NCBI RefSeq assembly: GCF_025869515.1
Contig: NZ_JAOZVR010000102.1
Coordinates: 1 to 41,601 of the forward strand
Length of the DNA: 41,601 bases
Source: Ferrovibrio sp.
Lineage (GTDB): Bacteria > Pseudomonadota > Alphaproteobacteria > Ferrovibrionales > Ferrovibrionaceae
Direction: 5' to 3'
This document shows positions 7,849 through 16,335 of this stretch, piece after piece (positions within the stretch are counted from its first letter, which is position 1; each line of letters starts with the position of its first letter). Under the pieces are notes generated by a model. It saw only the letters and a list, made by a program, of their open reading frames with translations, did not search any database and was not told the origin of the DNA. Position numbers and translations under genes: made by a program.

Positions 7849-10509
7849 ATGCCCGGTTCCAGTTCCGACGATCCGCTCCACAGCCTGCCGGTTGCCGCCG
7901 CCCTTGCGCGGCTCGACAGCACGGCCGCCGGCCTGAACGCCGACGAAGCCGCGCGCCGTCTGCAGCAGCACGGGCCGAACCGCCTGCCCGAGCCGCATCT
8001 GCGCGGCATGCTGGCGGTGGCGCTGCACCAGTTCGTCTCGCCCTTCATCTATCTGCTGCTGGCGGCGGCGATCCTCAGCGCCCTGCTCGGCCATCTCGCC
8101 GATGCCGGTTTCATCGCCGTGGTGCTGCTGGTCAATGGCGGCATCGGCTTCTGGCAGGAATGGCGCGCCGAGATTCGCGTGCGCGCACTGAAATCGCTGG
8201 TGCGCGGCCGCATCCCGGTCTGGCGCGACGGTGCGCTCGCCGCGCGCGATATCGAGCAGCTGGTGCCGGGCGACATCGTGCAGCTGGAAAGCGGCCTGAA
8301 GGTGCCGGCCGATCTGCGCCTGATCGAGGACGAGGGGCTTGAGGTCGATGAAAGCCTGCTGACCGGCGAATCCCTGCCGGTCGTCAAACAGGCCGACCTG
8401 CCGGTCGCCGCCACGGCCGCGCTGGGCGACCGCACCAACATGCTGTTTGCCGGCACGCTGGTGCGCAGCGGCCGTGGCCGTGCCGTGGTGGCCTTCACCG
8501 GCCGGCAGAGCGAGATCGGCCGTCTGTCGCTGGCCCTGCAGGGGGTCGGCAATCCGCCGCCGCTGCTGCGCCGCATGGAACGCTTCACCCGCCATATCGC
8601 GGTCGGCGTGCTGGTGCTGATCGCCCTGATCGCGCTGCTGGAGATCCTGCGCGGTGCGGATCTCGCCGATATATTCCTGCTCGCCATCGCGCTGGCGGTT
8701 TCGGCGATCCCGGAAGGCCTGCCGGTGGCGATGACCATCGCGCTGTCGATCAGCGTGCATCGCATGGGGCTGCGCCAGGTGGTGGTGCGGCATCTGCCCG
8801 CCGTCGAAGGTCTCGGCGCCTGCACCCTGATCGCCACCGACAAGACCGGCACGCTGACGGTCAACCGGCTCAGTATCGAGACCCTGTGGCTGCCCGGCAA
8901 TGAGACCCACCCGGGCATCCGGCTGCTGCCGCAGGACAGCCGCGTGCGCGACCTGGTGCTGGCCGCGGCGCGCTGCTCGGAATCGCACGGCATGGGTGTC
9001 GACCATACCGGCGAGGAAATCGGCGATGCCGTCGATCTCGCTTTCCTGCGGCTGGCCGTGCATTTCGACTATGACGCGGCGATGGAGGCGATGGATCATC
9101 GCGGCCGCATCGCCTACGAGCCGGAACGTCGCTACGCCGCCGATTTCCACAGCGACGGCGAGACCCTGGTCGGCTATGTCAAGGGCGCGCCGGAAACCCT
9201 GATGGCGCTGTGCGGCGCCGGCGACTGGGAGCCGGCGCGCCGCGCCGAGGCCGAGGCTGCCATCCAGGCGCTCGCCGCCGATGGCTATCGCGTGATCGCC
9301 GTCGCCGCCGGACCGGTCACCGAGCCGGCGGCGGAATCGCTCGACGGCCTCTCGCTGCTCGGCTTTGCCGGACTGATCGATCCGCTGCGGCCGGAAGCGC
9401 GGCCGGCGATCCAGGCCGCGAGGGCCGCCGGTATCCGCGTGGTGATGATCACCGGCGACCACCCGGTCACGGCGGCGGCGATTGCCCGCGACCTCGATCT
9501 GCTCGACGGCCCTGTGGCCAACGGTCCTGTGGCAGACGGCACGCTGGTCAACGGCCGGCAGCTCGCCGCCCTGCAGCATGACCGCGCCGCCTTCGATGCC
9601 GCCGTCCTGCGGGCCGGGGTTTTTGCCCGCATCGAACCGCTGCAGAAGCTCGCCATCGTCGAAAGCCTGCAGCGCCAGGGCCATGTCGTGGCGGTCACCG
9701 GCGACGGCATCAACGATGCGCCGGCGCTCAAGGCGGCCGATATCGGCGTCGCCATGGGCCGCGGCGGCACCGATGTGGCGCGCGAGGCCGCCGACCTGAT
9801 CCTGGTCGACGACAATTTCGCCTCCATCGTCGCCGGCATCGAGGAAGGCCGCGCGGCCTATGCCAACCTGCGCAAGGTGATCCTGCACTGCATCTCCACC
9901 GGTGCCGCCGAGATCATGCTGATGCTGCTCGCCACCCTGTCGGGCCTGCCGCCGCCGCTGACGGCGGCGCAGCTGCTCTGGCTCAACCTGGTCGCCAACG
10001 GCATCCAGGATGTGGCGCTGGCTTTCGAGCGGCCGGAACCGGATCTGCTGCGCCGCGCGCCGCGCGCCGCCAACAGCCCGATCTTCGACCGCCCGATGAT
10101 CGAGCAGGTCCTGCTCTCGGGCGCCACCATCGGCCTGCTGTCGTTTGCGGTCTATGTCTACATGCTGCAGACGCTGGGCTACAGCCTGGTGGTGGTGCAG
10201 GGCCTGATGCTGTGGCTGCTGGTGTGGTTCGAGAATGTCCACATCCTCAACTGCCGTTCGGAAACCCGCTCGCTGTTCCGCATCCCGCTCGCGGCCAACT
10301 GGCTGCTGATCGCCGGCGTGGCGGCCACCCAGCTGCTGCAGCTCGCCGCCGCGCAGCTGCCGGCCATCGGCCCGCTGCTGCGGCTGGAAAGCGTCGAACT
10401 GCATCACGTGATCTGGCTGGCGCTGCCGGCGCTGCTGCTCACCGTCGTGATGGAAGGCTACAAGCTGTGGCGGTCTAGCCGCGCCCCAGCACGCGCTGCA
10501 TCTTCTTGA
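7849..10509 (+). CDS. Cation-transporting P-type ATPase (P2-like)
   Basis: Inner-membrane ion pump of 886 aa. In order it has: an N-terminal cation-ATPase domain (LNADEAARRLQQHGPNRLPEP), two TM helices, an actuator domain with TGES at 172-175, M4 with PEGLP at 288-292, a P-domain with phosphorylated Asp331 in DKTGTLT, the hinge TGDGINDAP at about 617-625, and a C-terminal TM bundle. In M6 the motif reads NLVANGIQDVALAFE, so the Thr-Asp of Ca2+ pumps is Ala-Asn here. The ion is therefore uncertain (Ca2+, Mg2+, Na+ or other). Its 3' end overlaps the convergent beta-CASP gene by 35 bp. Confidence 0.92.
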   Translation: MPGSSSDDPLHSLPVAAALARLDSTAAGLNADEAARRLQQHGPNRLPEPHLRGMLAVALHQFVSPFIYLLLAAAILSALLGHLADAGFIAVVLLVNGGIGFWQEWRAEIRVRALKSLVRGRIPVWRDGALAARDIEQLVPGDIVQLESGLKVPADLRLIEDEGLEVDESLLTGESLPVVKQADLPVAATAALGDRTNMLFAGTLVRSGRGRAVVAFTGRQSEIGRLSLALQGVGNPPPLLRRMERFTRHIAVGVLVLIALIALLEILRGADLADIFLLAIALAVSAIPEGLPVAMTIALSISVHRMGLRQVVVRHLPAVEGLGACTLIATDKTGTLTVNRLSIETLWLPGNETHPGIRLLPQDSRVRDLVLAAARCSESHGMGVDHTGEEIGDAVDLAFLRLAVHFDYDAAMEAMDHRGRIAYEPERRYAADFHSDGETLVGYVKGAPETLMALCGAGDWEPARRAEAEAAIQALAADGYRVIAVAAGPVTEPAAESLDGLSLLGFAGLIDPLRPEARPAIQAARAAGIRVVMITGDHPVTAAAIARDLDLLDGPVANGPVADGTLVNGRQLAALQHDRAAFDAAVLRAGVFARIEPLQKLAIVESLQRQGHVVAVTGDGINDAPALKAADIGVAMGRGGTDVAREAADLILVDDNFASIVAGIEEGRAAYANLRKVILHCISTGAAEIMLMLLATLSGLPPPLTAAQLLWLNLVANGIQDVALAFERPEPDLLRRAPRAANSPIFDRPMIEQVLLSGATIGLLSFAVYVYMLQTLGYSLVVVQGLMLWLLVWFENVHILNCRSETRSLFRIPLAANWLLIAGVAATQLLQLAAAQLPAIGPLLRLESVELHHVIWLALPALLLTVVMEGYKLWRSSRAPARAASS

Positions 10510-12082
10510 GCAGCTTGCGGCGCTCCTGGTCGGTGCTGGCATGGCGCAGCTGGTGCTGCACCTGCAGCATCAGGCGGGCATAGTCGTTGTGCCAGTCCTC
10601 GCCCGACAGCGCCTCGCTCTCGGTAAACCGGTCGAGCCGCCGGGTCTGCAGCGGCTGCTTGAGCAGTTTGGCATGCGCACCGATCAGGCTGTAGGTCTCG
10701 TCCAGTTTCGGCGCCACCACGGTCGGCGCCTCGTCCTTCCATTGCGCGATGGCCGCGCGCAGGGCGCCGATGGCATCCGGCTCGCCATGCGTCAGCAGCA
10801 GGCCGCGGCGCACCGGCAGGCGGTCGCGCAGCCAGTCCAGCAATTCGTCATGGTCGGCATGGCCGGAGTAAATCTCCAGCTTGCGGATGCGCGCGCGCAC
10901 CAGCACTTCGTCGCCCTGGATGCGCACCGCCTGTTCGCCGTGTTCCAGCAGCGCGCCCAGCGTGCCCGGCGCCATATAGCCGATCAGCAGCACGGTGGCA
11001 TTCGGCCGCCACAGGTTGTTCTTCAGGTGATGGCGGATGCGGCCGGCCTCGCACATGCCCGACGCCGAAATGATGATGGCGCCGCCGGTCACCTGTTCGA
11101 TCTGCATGCTTTCCTGCACGCTGCGGGCAAAGCGCAAGGAGCCGCCCTCGAATGGCTGGTGCGTGTCGCTCTGCACGCCGTCCGGCTTGTGCAGGTATTT
11201 GGCGAAGACCGTGGTCACCCGGGTGGCAAGCGGCGAGTCGACGAAGATCGGCACGCGCTTCACCGTGCCTTCGGCGATCAGCCTGGTCAGGTCGGCCAGC
11301 AGTTCCTGGGTGCGCTCCACGGCAAAGGCCGGGATCACCACATTGCCGCCGGCGGCCAGCGCGGTGTTGATCTCCACGGCCAGCGCGGCGCGGCGCTGGC
11401 GGTCGTCCAGCCTGGGACGCGGCCGGCCGCCATAGGTCGATTCCATCACCACGTAATCGAGATCCTGCGGCGCGGCGGCATCCTGCTGCAGCGCCTTGTG
11501 TTCCGGTCCGATATCGCCGGAGAACAGCAGGCGCAGCGGCCTGGTGCCGCCGGCGGCGACTTCCAGTTCGATCGAGGCGGCGCCGAGGATATGGCCGGCA
11601 TTCCAGTAGCGCGCGCGCAGGCCGGGCAGCACCTCGAACCACTGGCCGAAGTCGCGCGCCGCGATCAGCTTCAGGCTGTCCTGCGCATCCTGTTCGGTAT
11701 AGATCGGCTGCACCACGCCGCGGCCGCGCCGCTGGTTGCGGCGGTTCAGCCGCTCGACTTCCATTTCCTGGATGCTGCCGGAATCGGGCAGCATGAACTG
11801 CAGCAGGTCGGCGGTGCCGGCGGTGGCATAGACCGGGCCGGCATAGCCGGCCTTGACCAGTTTCGGCACCAGGCCGCTGTGGTCGATATGGGCATGCGTC
11901 AGCAGCACCGCGTCGATGGCGCCCGGATTGAACGGCCAGGGTTCGTAATTGAGCTGCTTCAGCGTCTTGTCGCCCTGGAACATGCCGCAGTCGATCAGGA
12001 TGCTGCGGTTGCCGAAATCGAGCCGGTAGCAGGAGCCGGTGACGACGCCGGCGGCGCCGTGGAAGGTGAGATTCAGATTCAC
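10475..12082 (-). CDS. MBL-fold beta-CASP hydrolase / RNA-processing family
   Basis: 535-aa metallo-beta-lactamase-fold protein with the beta-CASP and RMMBL organisation of the CPSF73/YSH1 family, likely a zinc-dependent ribonuclease. The dinuclear metal motif H63-A-H65-I-D67-H68 is clear, with further ligands in WNAGHILGAASIEL and FSGDIGPE. The beta-CASP region holds VIPAFAVERTQELL, SGMCEAGRIRHHL and the RMMBL segment EIYSGHADHDELLDW. A Leu/Arg/Lys-rich C-terminal tail of about 70 residues is added. It is leftward, 3 bp overlapping at 12079-12082 with the phosphorylase gene upstream, and overlaps the P-type ATPase end by 35 bp. No signal peptide; cytosolic. Confidence 0.9.
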   Translation of the reverse strand: MNLNLTFHGAAGVVTGSCYRLDFGNRSILIDCGMFQGDKTLKQLNYEPWPFNPGAIDAVLLTHAHIDHSGLVPKLVKAGYAGPVYATAGTADLLQFMLPDSGSIQEMEVERLNRRNQRRGRGVVQPIYTEQDAQDSLKLIAARDFGQWFEVLPGLRARYWNAGHILGAASIELEVAAGGTRPLRLLFSGDIGPEHKALQQDAAAPQDLDYVVMESTYGGRPRPRLDDRQRRAALAVEINTALAAGGNVVIPAFAVERTQELLADLTRLIAEGTVKRVPIFVDSPLATRVTTVFAKYLHKPDGVQSDTHQPFEGGSLRFARSVQESMQIEQVTGGAIIISASGMCEAGRIRHHLKNNLWRPNATVLLIGYMAPGTLGALLEHGEQAVRIQGDEVLVRARIRKLEIYSGHADHDELLDWLRDRLPVRRGLLLTHGEPDAIGALRAAIAQWKDEAPTVVAPKLDETYSLIGAHAKLLKQPLQTRRLDRFTESEALSGEDWHNDYARLMLQVQHQLRHASTDQERRKLLKKMQRVLGRG

Positions 12083-13578
12083 GGTCTGCTGCTCCGGGTC
12101 AGGCGATAGCCGTTATCCTGCGCCGCCAGCTGGGCGGCGAAGGTGAGGTCGGTCGGCAGGCCGGCATGGATGCGGTACAGCGGCTCGCCGCGCCGCACGG
12201 CATCGCCGCATTTATGTAGCAGGTCGACGCCGGCACCCTTGAAGGCCGGCGCCCCGGCCATGCGGGCGACACGGGCGATGCGCAGGCAGTCGATGCTGCC
12301 CACCACGCCGTCGTCCGGCGCCAGCACCTCCTGCATGATGGCGCTCGGCGTCAGCGCCATGCCGCTCGGGCCCTGCGCCATGATGATGCGTTCCATCGCC
12401 TGCATGGCGGCGCCGCTGTCCAGCAGGGCGCGGGCGCGGTGAATGCCCTGGCCGCCGCGCAACGCCGGATCGCTTTCGATCAGCGCACCGGCCAGCAGCA
12501 GGGCGCGCTCGCGCAGGTCGGCGGGCGCGTCGGCATCGTTGCGCAACACGGCCAGCACATCGCGCGCCTCCAGCACCGGGCCGACGCCGCGGCCGATCGG
12601 CTGGCGGCCGTCGGTGATGCGGATGTCGAGCATGAGGCCGAGCTGGCCGCCGACATATTCGAACAGCTTGCGCAGGCGAACCGCATCGGCCTGGCTGCGC
12701 ACCTTGGCGGTCGGCCCGACCGGAATGTCGAGCACCAGGTAGCTGGCGCCGGCCGTCAGTTTCTTCGACAGGATCGAGGCCACCATCTGCTCGCGCGTAT
12801 CGATGGCCAGCGGGCGTTCCACCGTGATCAGCACGTCGTCGGCCGGCGACAGGTTGACGCGGCCGCCCCAGACCAGGCAGCCGCCGATCTCCTCGACAAT
12901 GGCGCGCATCTCGTCGGTGCCGATATCCACCCGTGCCAGCACTTCCATCGTATCGGCGGTGCCGGCCGGCGAGGTGATGGCGCGCGACGAGGTTTTCGGG
13001 ATCGTCAGGCCATGCGCCATCACGATCGGCACCACGATCATCGAGGTGCGGTTGCCGGGAATGCCGCCGATGCAGTGCTTGTCCACCACGGTCTTGCCGT
13101 CCCAGCGCAGCTTCTGGCCGACTTCGGCCATGGCGCGGGTCAGGCCCAGCACCTCCTCGGCGGTCATGAAGCTGGCGCAGCCGACCAGGAAGGCGGCGAT
13201 CTCCATCTTGGAATAGCGCTGCGCGGCGACATCGCGGATCACCGCGGCATATTGCGCGTCGCTCAGCACCTGGCCCTGGATCTTGGCGCGCACCGCATCC
13301 AGGCTTTCGACGGCGCGCGGATGGTCGATGGTCACGATCGTGCCGGGCGGCAGGCCGAACAGCCGGAACGCTTCTTCCGACAGGCCGAGCTCATGCGGTC
13401 CCAGCAGGGTATCGTCATCGACGATATTCAGCGTTGCCGGAATACGGGTGCCGTTGGCCTTGACCTCGATCTTGCCGAAGGCCTGGAATTCCTCGACATG
13501 GTAATGCGCGCAGCTGCGGCTGAGATAGGCGATGCTTTCGCGATGGGTGTCGATGCCGATGCGTTTCAGCGTGAGCAT
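12079..13578 (-). CDS. Thymidine phosphorylase-like (AMP phosphorylase-related) enzyme
   Basis: 499-aa member of the nucleoside phosphorylase II family, in the long form with an N-terminal extension of about 85 residues (MLTLKRIGIDTHRE to PHELGLSEEAFRLFGLPPG). This form covers the putative bacterial thymidine phosphorylases and archaeal AMP phosphorylases. The core shows DKHCIGGIPGNRTSMIVVPI, the phosphate loop around KTSSRAITSPAGTADTME, and GG-rich C-terminal motifs. It probably phosphorolyses a nucleoside or nucleotide to free base plus (deoxy)ribose phosphate. The start at 13578 follows the DUF1003 stop by 2 bases; the end overlaps the beta-CASP gene by 4 bases (ATGA-type). Substrate (thymidine or AMP) cannot be told from sequence alone. 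Confidence 0.88.
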   Translation of the reverse strand: MLTLKRIGIDTHRESIAYLSRSCAHYHVEEFQAFGKIEVKANGTRIPATLNIVDDDTLLGPHELGLSEEAFRLFGLPPGTIVTIDHPRAVESLDAVRAKIQGQVLSDAQYAAVIRDVAAQRYSKMEIAAFLVGCASFMTAEEVLGLTRAMAEVGQKLRWDGKTVVDKHCIGGIPGNRTSMIVVPIVMAHGLTIPKTSSRAITSPAGTADTMEVLARVDIGTDEMRAIVEEIGGCLVWGGRVNLSPADDVLITVERPLAIDTREQMVASILSKKLTAGASYLVLDIPVGPTAKVRSQADAVRLRKLFEYVGGQLGLMLDIRITDGRQPIGRGVGPVLEARDVLAVLRNDADAPADLRERALLLAGALIESDPALRGGQGIHRARALLDSGAAMQAMERIIMAQGPSGMALTPSAIMQEVLAPDDGVVGSIDCLRIARVARMAGAPAFKGAGVDLLHKCGDAVRRGEPLYRIHAGLPTDLTFAAQLAAQDNGYRLTRSSRP

Positions 13579-13580
13579 GA

Positions 13581-14147
13581 TCAGGGCTGCCTGGTGCCGT
13601 CGATTCTGCCGCCATCGATCTTGGCCGACAGCGATTCGACGGCGCGGGTCAGCGCGAGGATTTCCTGTTCGCGCAGCAGGTCGATCTTCTGGTGCAGCAA
13701 TTCGATTTCCAGTTCGGCCTTGATGTTGATCTTGTAATCGTTTTCGGCGCGCTCGCGGTCGATATCGCTCAGGCGGTTCTGGCTCATCATGATGATCGGC
13801 GCGGTATAGGCGGCCTGGAAGGAGAGCAGCAGGTTGAGCAGGATGAAGGGATAGGGGTCCCAGGCCGTGCCGCCGGACAGCGCGTTGCCGACCAGCCAGG
13901 CCAGCAGCAGCGCGCTCTGAATCAGGATGAAGCGCCAGGAGCCGACAATGGCAGCCACGCTGTCGGCGATGCGGTTGCCGATGGTCACCGGCGGTGCGGG
14001 CACCTCGACCTGCAGCTTGCTGCGGCGGCGGGCGCTGTGATGCCGCAGGGTGCGCAGCAGGGTCTTTTCCTGATCGGTCAGGGCATGCGGCCCGACAGTG
14101 TGAGACCCTGGGCCGGGGGCGGCGGGATGGGAACTGGCGGTCGGCAT
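13581..14147 (-). CDS. DUF1003 membrane protein
   Basis: 188-aa protein with a polar N-terminus, then two TM helices (residues about 75-95 and 105-125) joined by a short Trp/Pro loop (GTAWDPYPFILLNLLLS). A long helical cytosolic tail, partly coiled-coil (about 130-180), carries a QNRLSDIDRERAENDYKIN motif characteristic of DUF1003. Function is unknown; family members often lie near stress or ion-transport genes. The start ATG has GGAG nearby. The stop is 2 bases before the phosphorylase start, so DUF1003-phosphorylase-beta-CASP form one leftward operon. Confidence 0.88.
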   Translation of the reverse strand: MPTASSHPAAPGPGSHTVGPHALTDQEKTLLRTLRHHSARRRSKLQVEVPAPPVTIGNRIADSVAAIVGSWRFILIQSALLLAWLVGNALSGGTAWDPYPFILLNLLLSFQAAYTAPIIMMSQNRLSDIDRERAENDYKINIKAELEIELLHQKIDLLREQEILALTRAVESLSAKIDGGRIDGTRQP

Positions 14148-14251
14148 GGCAAACTCCGGTGCGGTACCACAATGCGGTCGCTGCAGTGTCGCACGCCGGT
14201 GGGGTGCAGGGAATTGAGGCGGATCAAATGGCCCGGACCGGAAAACCGCCG

Positions 14252-16180
14252 TCAGCGGCCGACGGCATCGGCAATCGCCCGGGCGAGGTCTTCCTGGAAG
14301 AACGGCTTGGCCAGCTTCGGCAGGGCGATATCGGCCGGCATCTCGGCATAACCGGTGGCCAGGATGATCGGCAGGGCCGGCCGTTCGGCGTGCACGGCCC
14401 GGGCCAGCTGCAGACCGGTCATATGCGGCATCGCCTGGTCGGTGATCAGCAGATCCAGCGTGGCATGCTGGCGCAGCACCTCGAGCGCCTGCTGGCCCGA
14501 GGTCGCCTCCAGCACGGTATGGCCGAGATCCTCCAGAATGGCGACGGTATTCATCAGCACCAGCCGGTCGTCATCGACGGCCAGCACGGTCAGCGGCCGG
14601 ATCGCCGCTGCCGCCGTGGCGGCCGCCCTGTCGCGCGGCTTGCGTTCGGCCTCCGCCGCGGCCTGCGGCAGCCAGAGTTCGACCGTGGTGCCCTCGCCCC
14701 GGCGGCTGTGCAGCAGCAGCCGGCCGCCCGACTGTTCGGCCAGGCCATGCACCATCGACAGGCCCAGCCCGGTGCCCTTGCCGATGCCCTTGGTGGTGAA
14801 GAACGGCTCGGTGGCGCGTTTCAGCGTGGCCTCGTCCATGCCCTCGCCGCGATCGGTCACCGACAGGCAGACATAGCGGCCCGGCAGCAGCGGTCCGGCC
14901 AGGCCCTCCGCCACGGTTTCCTCGCGGGCCGCGATCACGATGGGGCCGCCATCGGGCATCGCATCGCGGGCATTCATGGTGAGGTTGAGCAGGGCGAGTT
15001 CCAGCTGGTTGGCATCGGCCCGTATGGCCGGCAGCGACGGCGGGAAGCGGATTTCGATGGTCACCGTCGGGCCGAGCGAGCGCTGCAGCAGATCGGCCAT
15101 GTCGCCCACCAGCACCGGCAGATCGATCCGGCGCAGGTTGAGATCCTGTTTGCGGGCGAAGGCCAGCATGCGCTGGGTCAGCGCCGCGCCGCGTTTGGCG
15201 CCCTGCATGGCATTGTCCAGCAGCGGCGTGATGCGCGGATGTTCGGGGATGCGCTTGCCCAGCAGTTCGATACTGCCGATGATCGCCATCAGCAGGTTGT
15301 TGAAGTCATGCGCCACGCCGCCGGTCAGCTGGCCGATGGCATCCATCTTCTGCGACTGGAACAGCGCCTGCTGCGCCTGCTCCAGGGCCTGCTGGGCCTT
15401 CAGCTTGTCGGTCATGTCGCGCGTCACCTTGGCGAAACCGACCAGCATGCCGGCATCGTTGCGGATCGCATCGATCACCGCATGGGCCCAGAAGCGGGTG
15501 CCGTCCTTGCGCTGGCGCCAGCCTTCCTTCTCGAAACGGCCATCCAGCGCCGCCGCGGCAAGGCCGCGCTGCGGCTCGGCGCTGGCGCGGTCCTCCTCGG
15601 TATAGAAACGCGAGAAATGCTGGCCGATGATTTCGCCCGGCGTATAGCCCTTGATCTTCTGGGCGCCGGCATTCCAGCTGATCACGATGCCATCGGGATC
15701 CAGCATGTAGATCGCATAGTCGGTAACGCCGAGCACCAGGCGGCGGAACTGCTCCTCGCTGCGGCGCAGTTTTTCCTGTGCCAGCATGCGCTCGGTGAGA
15801 TCGCGCGTGACCTTGGCAAAGCCGACCAGCTGCCCGTCATGGTCGTGCACCGGATCGATCACCACATGGGCCCAGAAGCGTGTGCCGTCCTTGCGCAGGC
15901 GCCAGCCCTCGGTTTCGAAGCCGCCCTGCTCCCGCGCGATAACAAGCACCTGCTGCGGCACGCCGCGCGCACGGTCGTCTTCCGTGTAGAAGCGGGAGAA
16001 ATGCTGGCCGATGATTTCTTCCGGCTTGTAGCCCTTGAAGCGCTGCGCGCCGGGATTCCAGCTCGCCACGATGCCGGTCGGATCGAGCATGAAAATGGCA
16101 TAGTCGGTGATGGAATCGACCAGCAGCCGGTAACGCCGGTCCTCGATCAGGGATATGTCGAACGGCGGCTCGGCCGTCAT
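14252..16180 (-). CDS. PAS-PAS hybrid histidine kinase with C-terminal receiver
   Basis: Predicted cytosolic sensor kinase of 642 aa. Two PAS domains of near-repeat sequence lie at about 15-130 and 140-258; both contain the segment IIGQHFSRFYTE and a KDGTRFWAH motif. A dimerisation/phosphoacceptor helix with His291 (GGVAHDFNNLL) follows, then an HATPase domain (NLTMNARDAM, DRGEGMD, GTGLGLSMVHGLAEQSGG). A receiver domain carries the phosphoacceptor Asp at about 581 (LLITDQAMPHMTG). There are no TM segments, so the signal is internal, for example redox, oxygen or light. The start 16180 has a strong upstream GTGGGGGA; a longer frame from 16207 is less likely. It lies downstream of the cyclase gene with a 155-bp gap. 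Confidence 0.9.
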   Translation of the reverse strand: MTAEPPFDISLIEDRRYRLLVDSITDYAIFMLDPTGIVASWNPGAQRFKGYKPEEIIGQHFSRFYTEDDRARGVPQQVLVIAREQGGFETEGWRLRKDGTRFWAHVVIDPVHDHDGQLVGFAKVTRDLTERMLAQEKLRRSEEQFRRLVLGVTDYAIYMLDPDGIVISWNAGAQKIKGYTPGEIIGQHFSRFYTEEDRASAEPQRGLAAAALDGRFEKEGWRQRKDGTRFWAHAVIDAIRNDAGMLVGFAKVTRDMTDKLKAQQALEQAQQALFQSQKMDAIGQLTGGVAHDFNNLLMAIIGSIELLGKRIPEHPRITPLLDNAMQGAKRGAALTQRMLAFARKQDLNLRRIDLPVLVGDMADLLQRSLGPTVTIEIRFPPSLPAIRADANQLELALLNLTMNARDAMPDGGPIVIAAREETVAEGLAGPLLPGRYVCLSVTDRGEGMDEATLKRATEPFFTTKGIGKGTGLGLSMVHGLAEQSGGRLLLHSRRGEGTTVELWLPQAAAEAERKPRDRAAATAAAAIRPLTVLAVDDDRLVLMNTVAILEDLGHTVLEATSGQQALEVLRQHATLDLLITDQAMPHMTGLQLARAVHAERPALPIILATGYAEMPADIALPKLAKPFFQEDLARAIADAVGR

Positions 16181-16335
16181 TGGTCCCCCACGGAATGCAG
16201 GACCCACGGGAGGTCAGCTGCCTGTTGGCTTATGATGCTGTGCGCCGGTCCGCAGGACGGCGCCACGGACGGAACGGCGCTGCAACGGGGAAGTTCCCGC
16301 CAGCCCGGCCATTGAAGCCGGTATTGCCGGCCCGC
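16181..16335. other. Intergenic gap upstream of the PAS kinase
   Basis: 155 bases between the cyclase stop and the kinase start, reading leftward. No coding frame and no clear intrinsic terminator is seen. A small inverted repeat around GGGGAAGTTCCC at about 16287-16298 is visible. The kinase could have its own promoter here or be expressed by readthrough from tetR-cyclase. Confidence 0.4.

Noticed and set aside
7810..10542. Very long open frame antisense to the P-type ATPase
   Set aside because: Same artefact of GC-rich codon use; Gln/His/Arg-rich low-complexity product with no family features.
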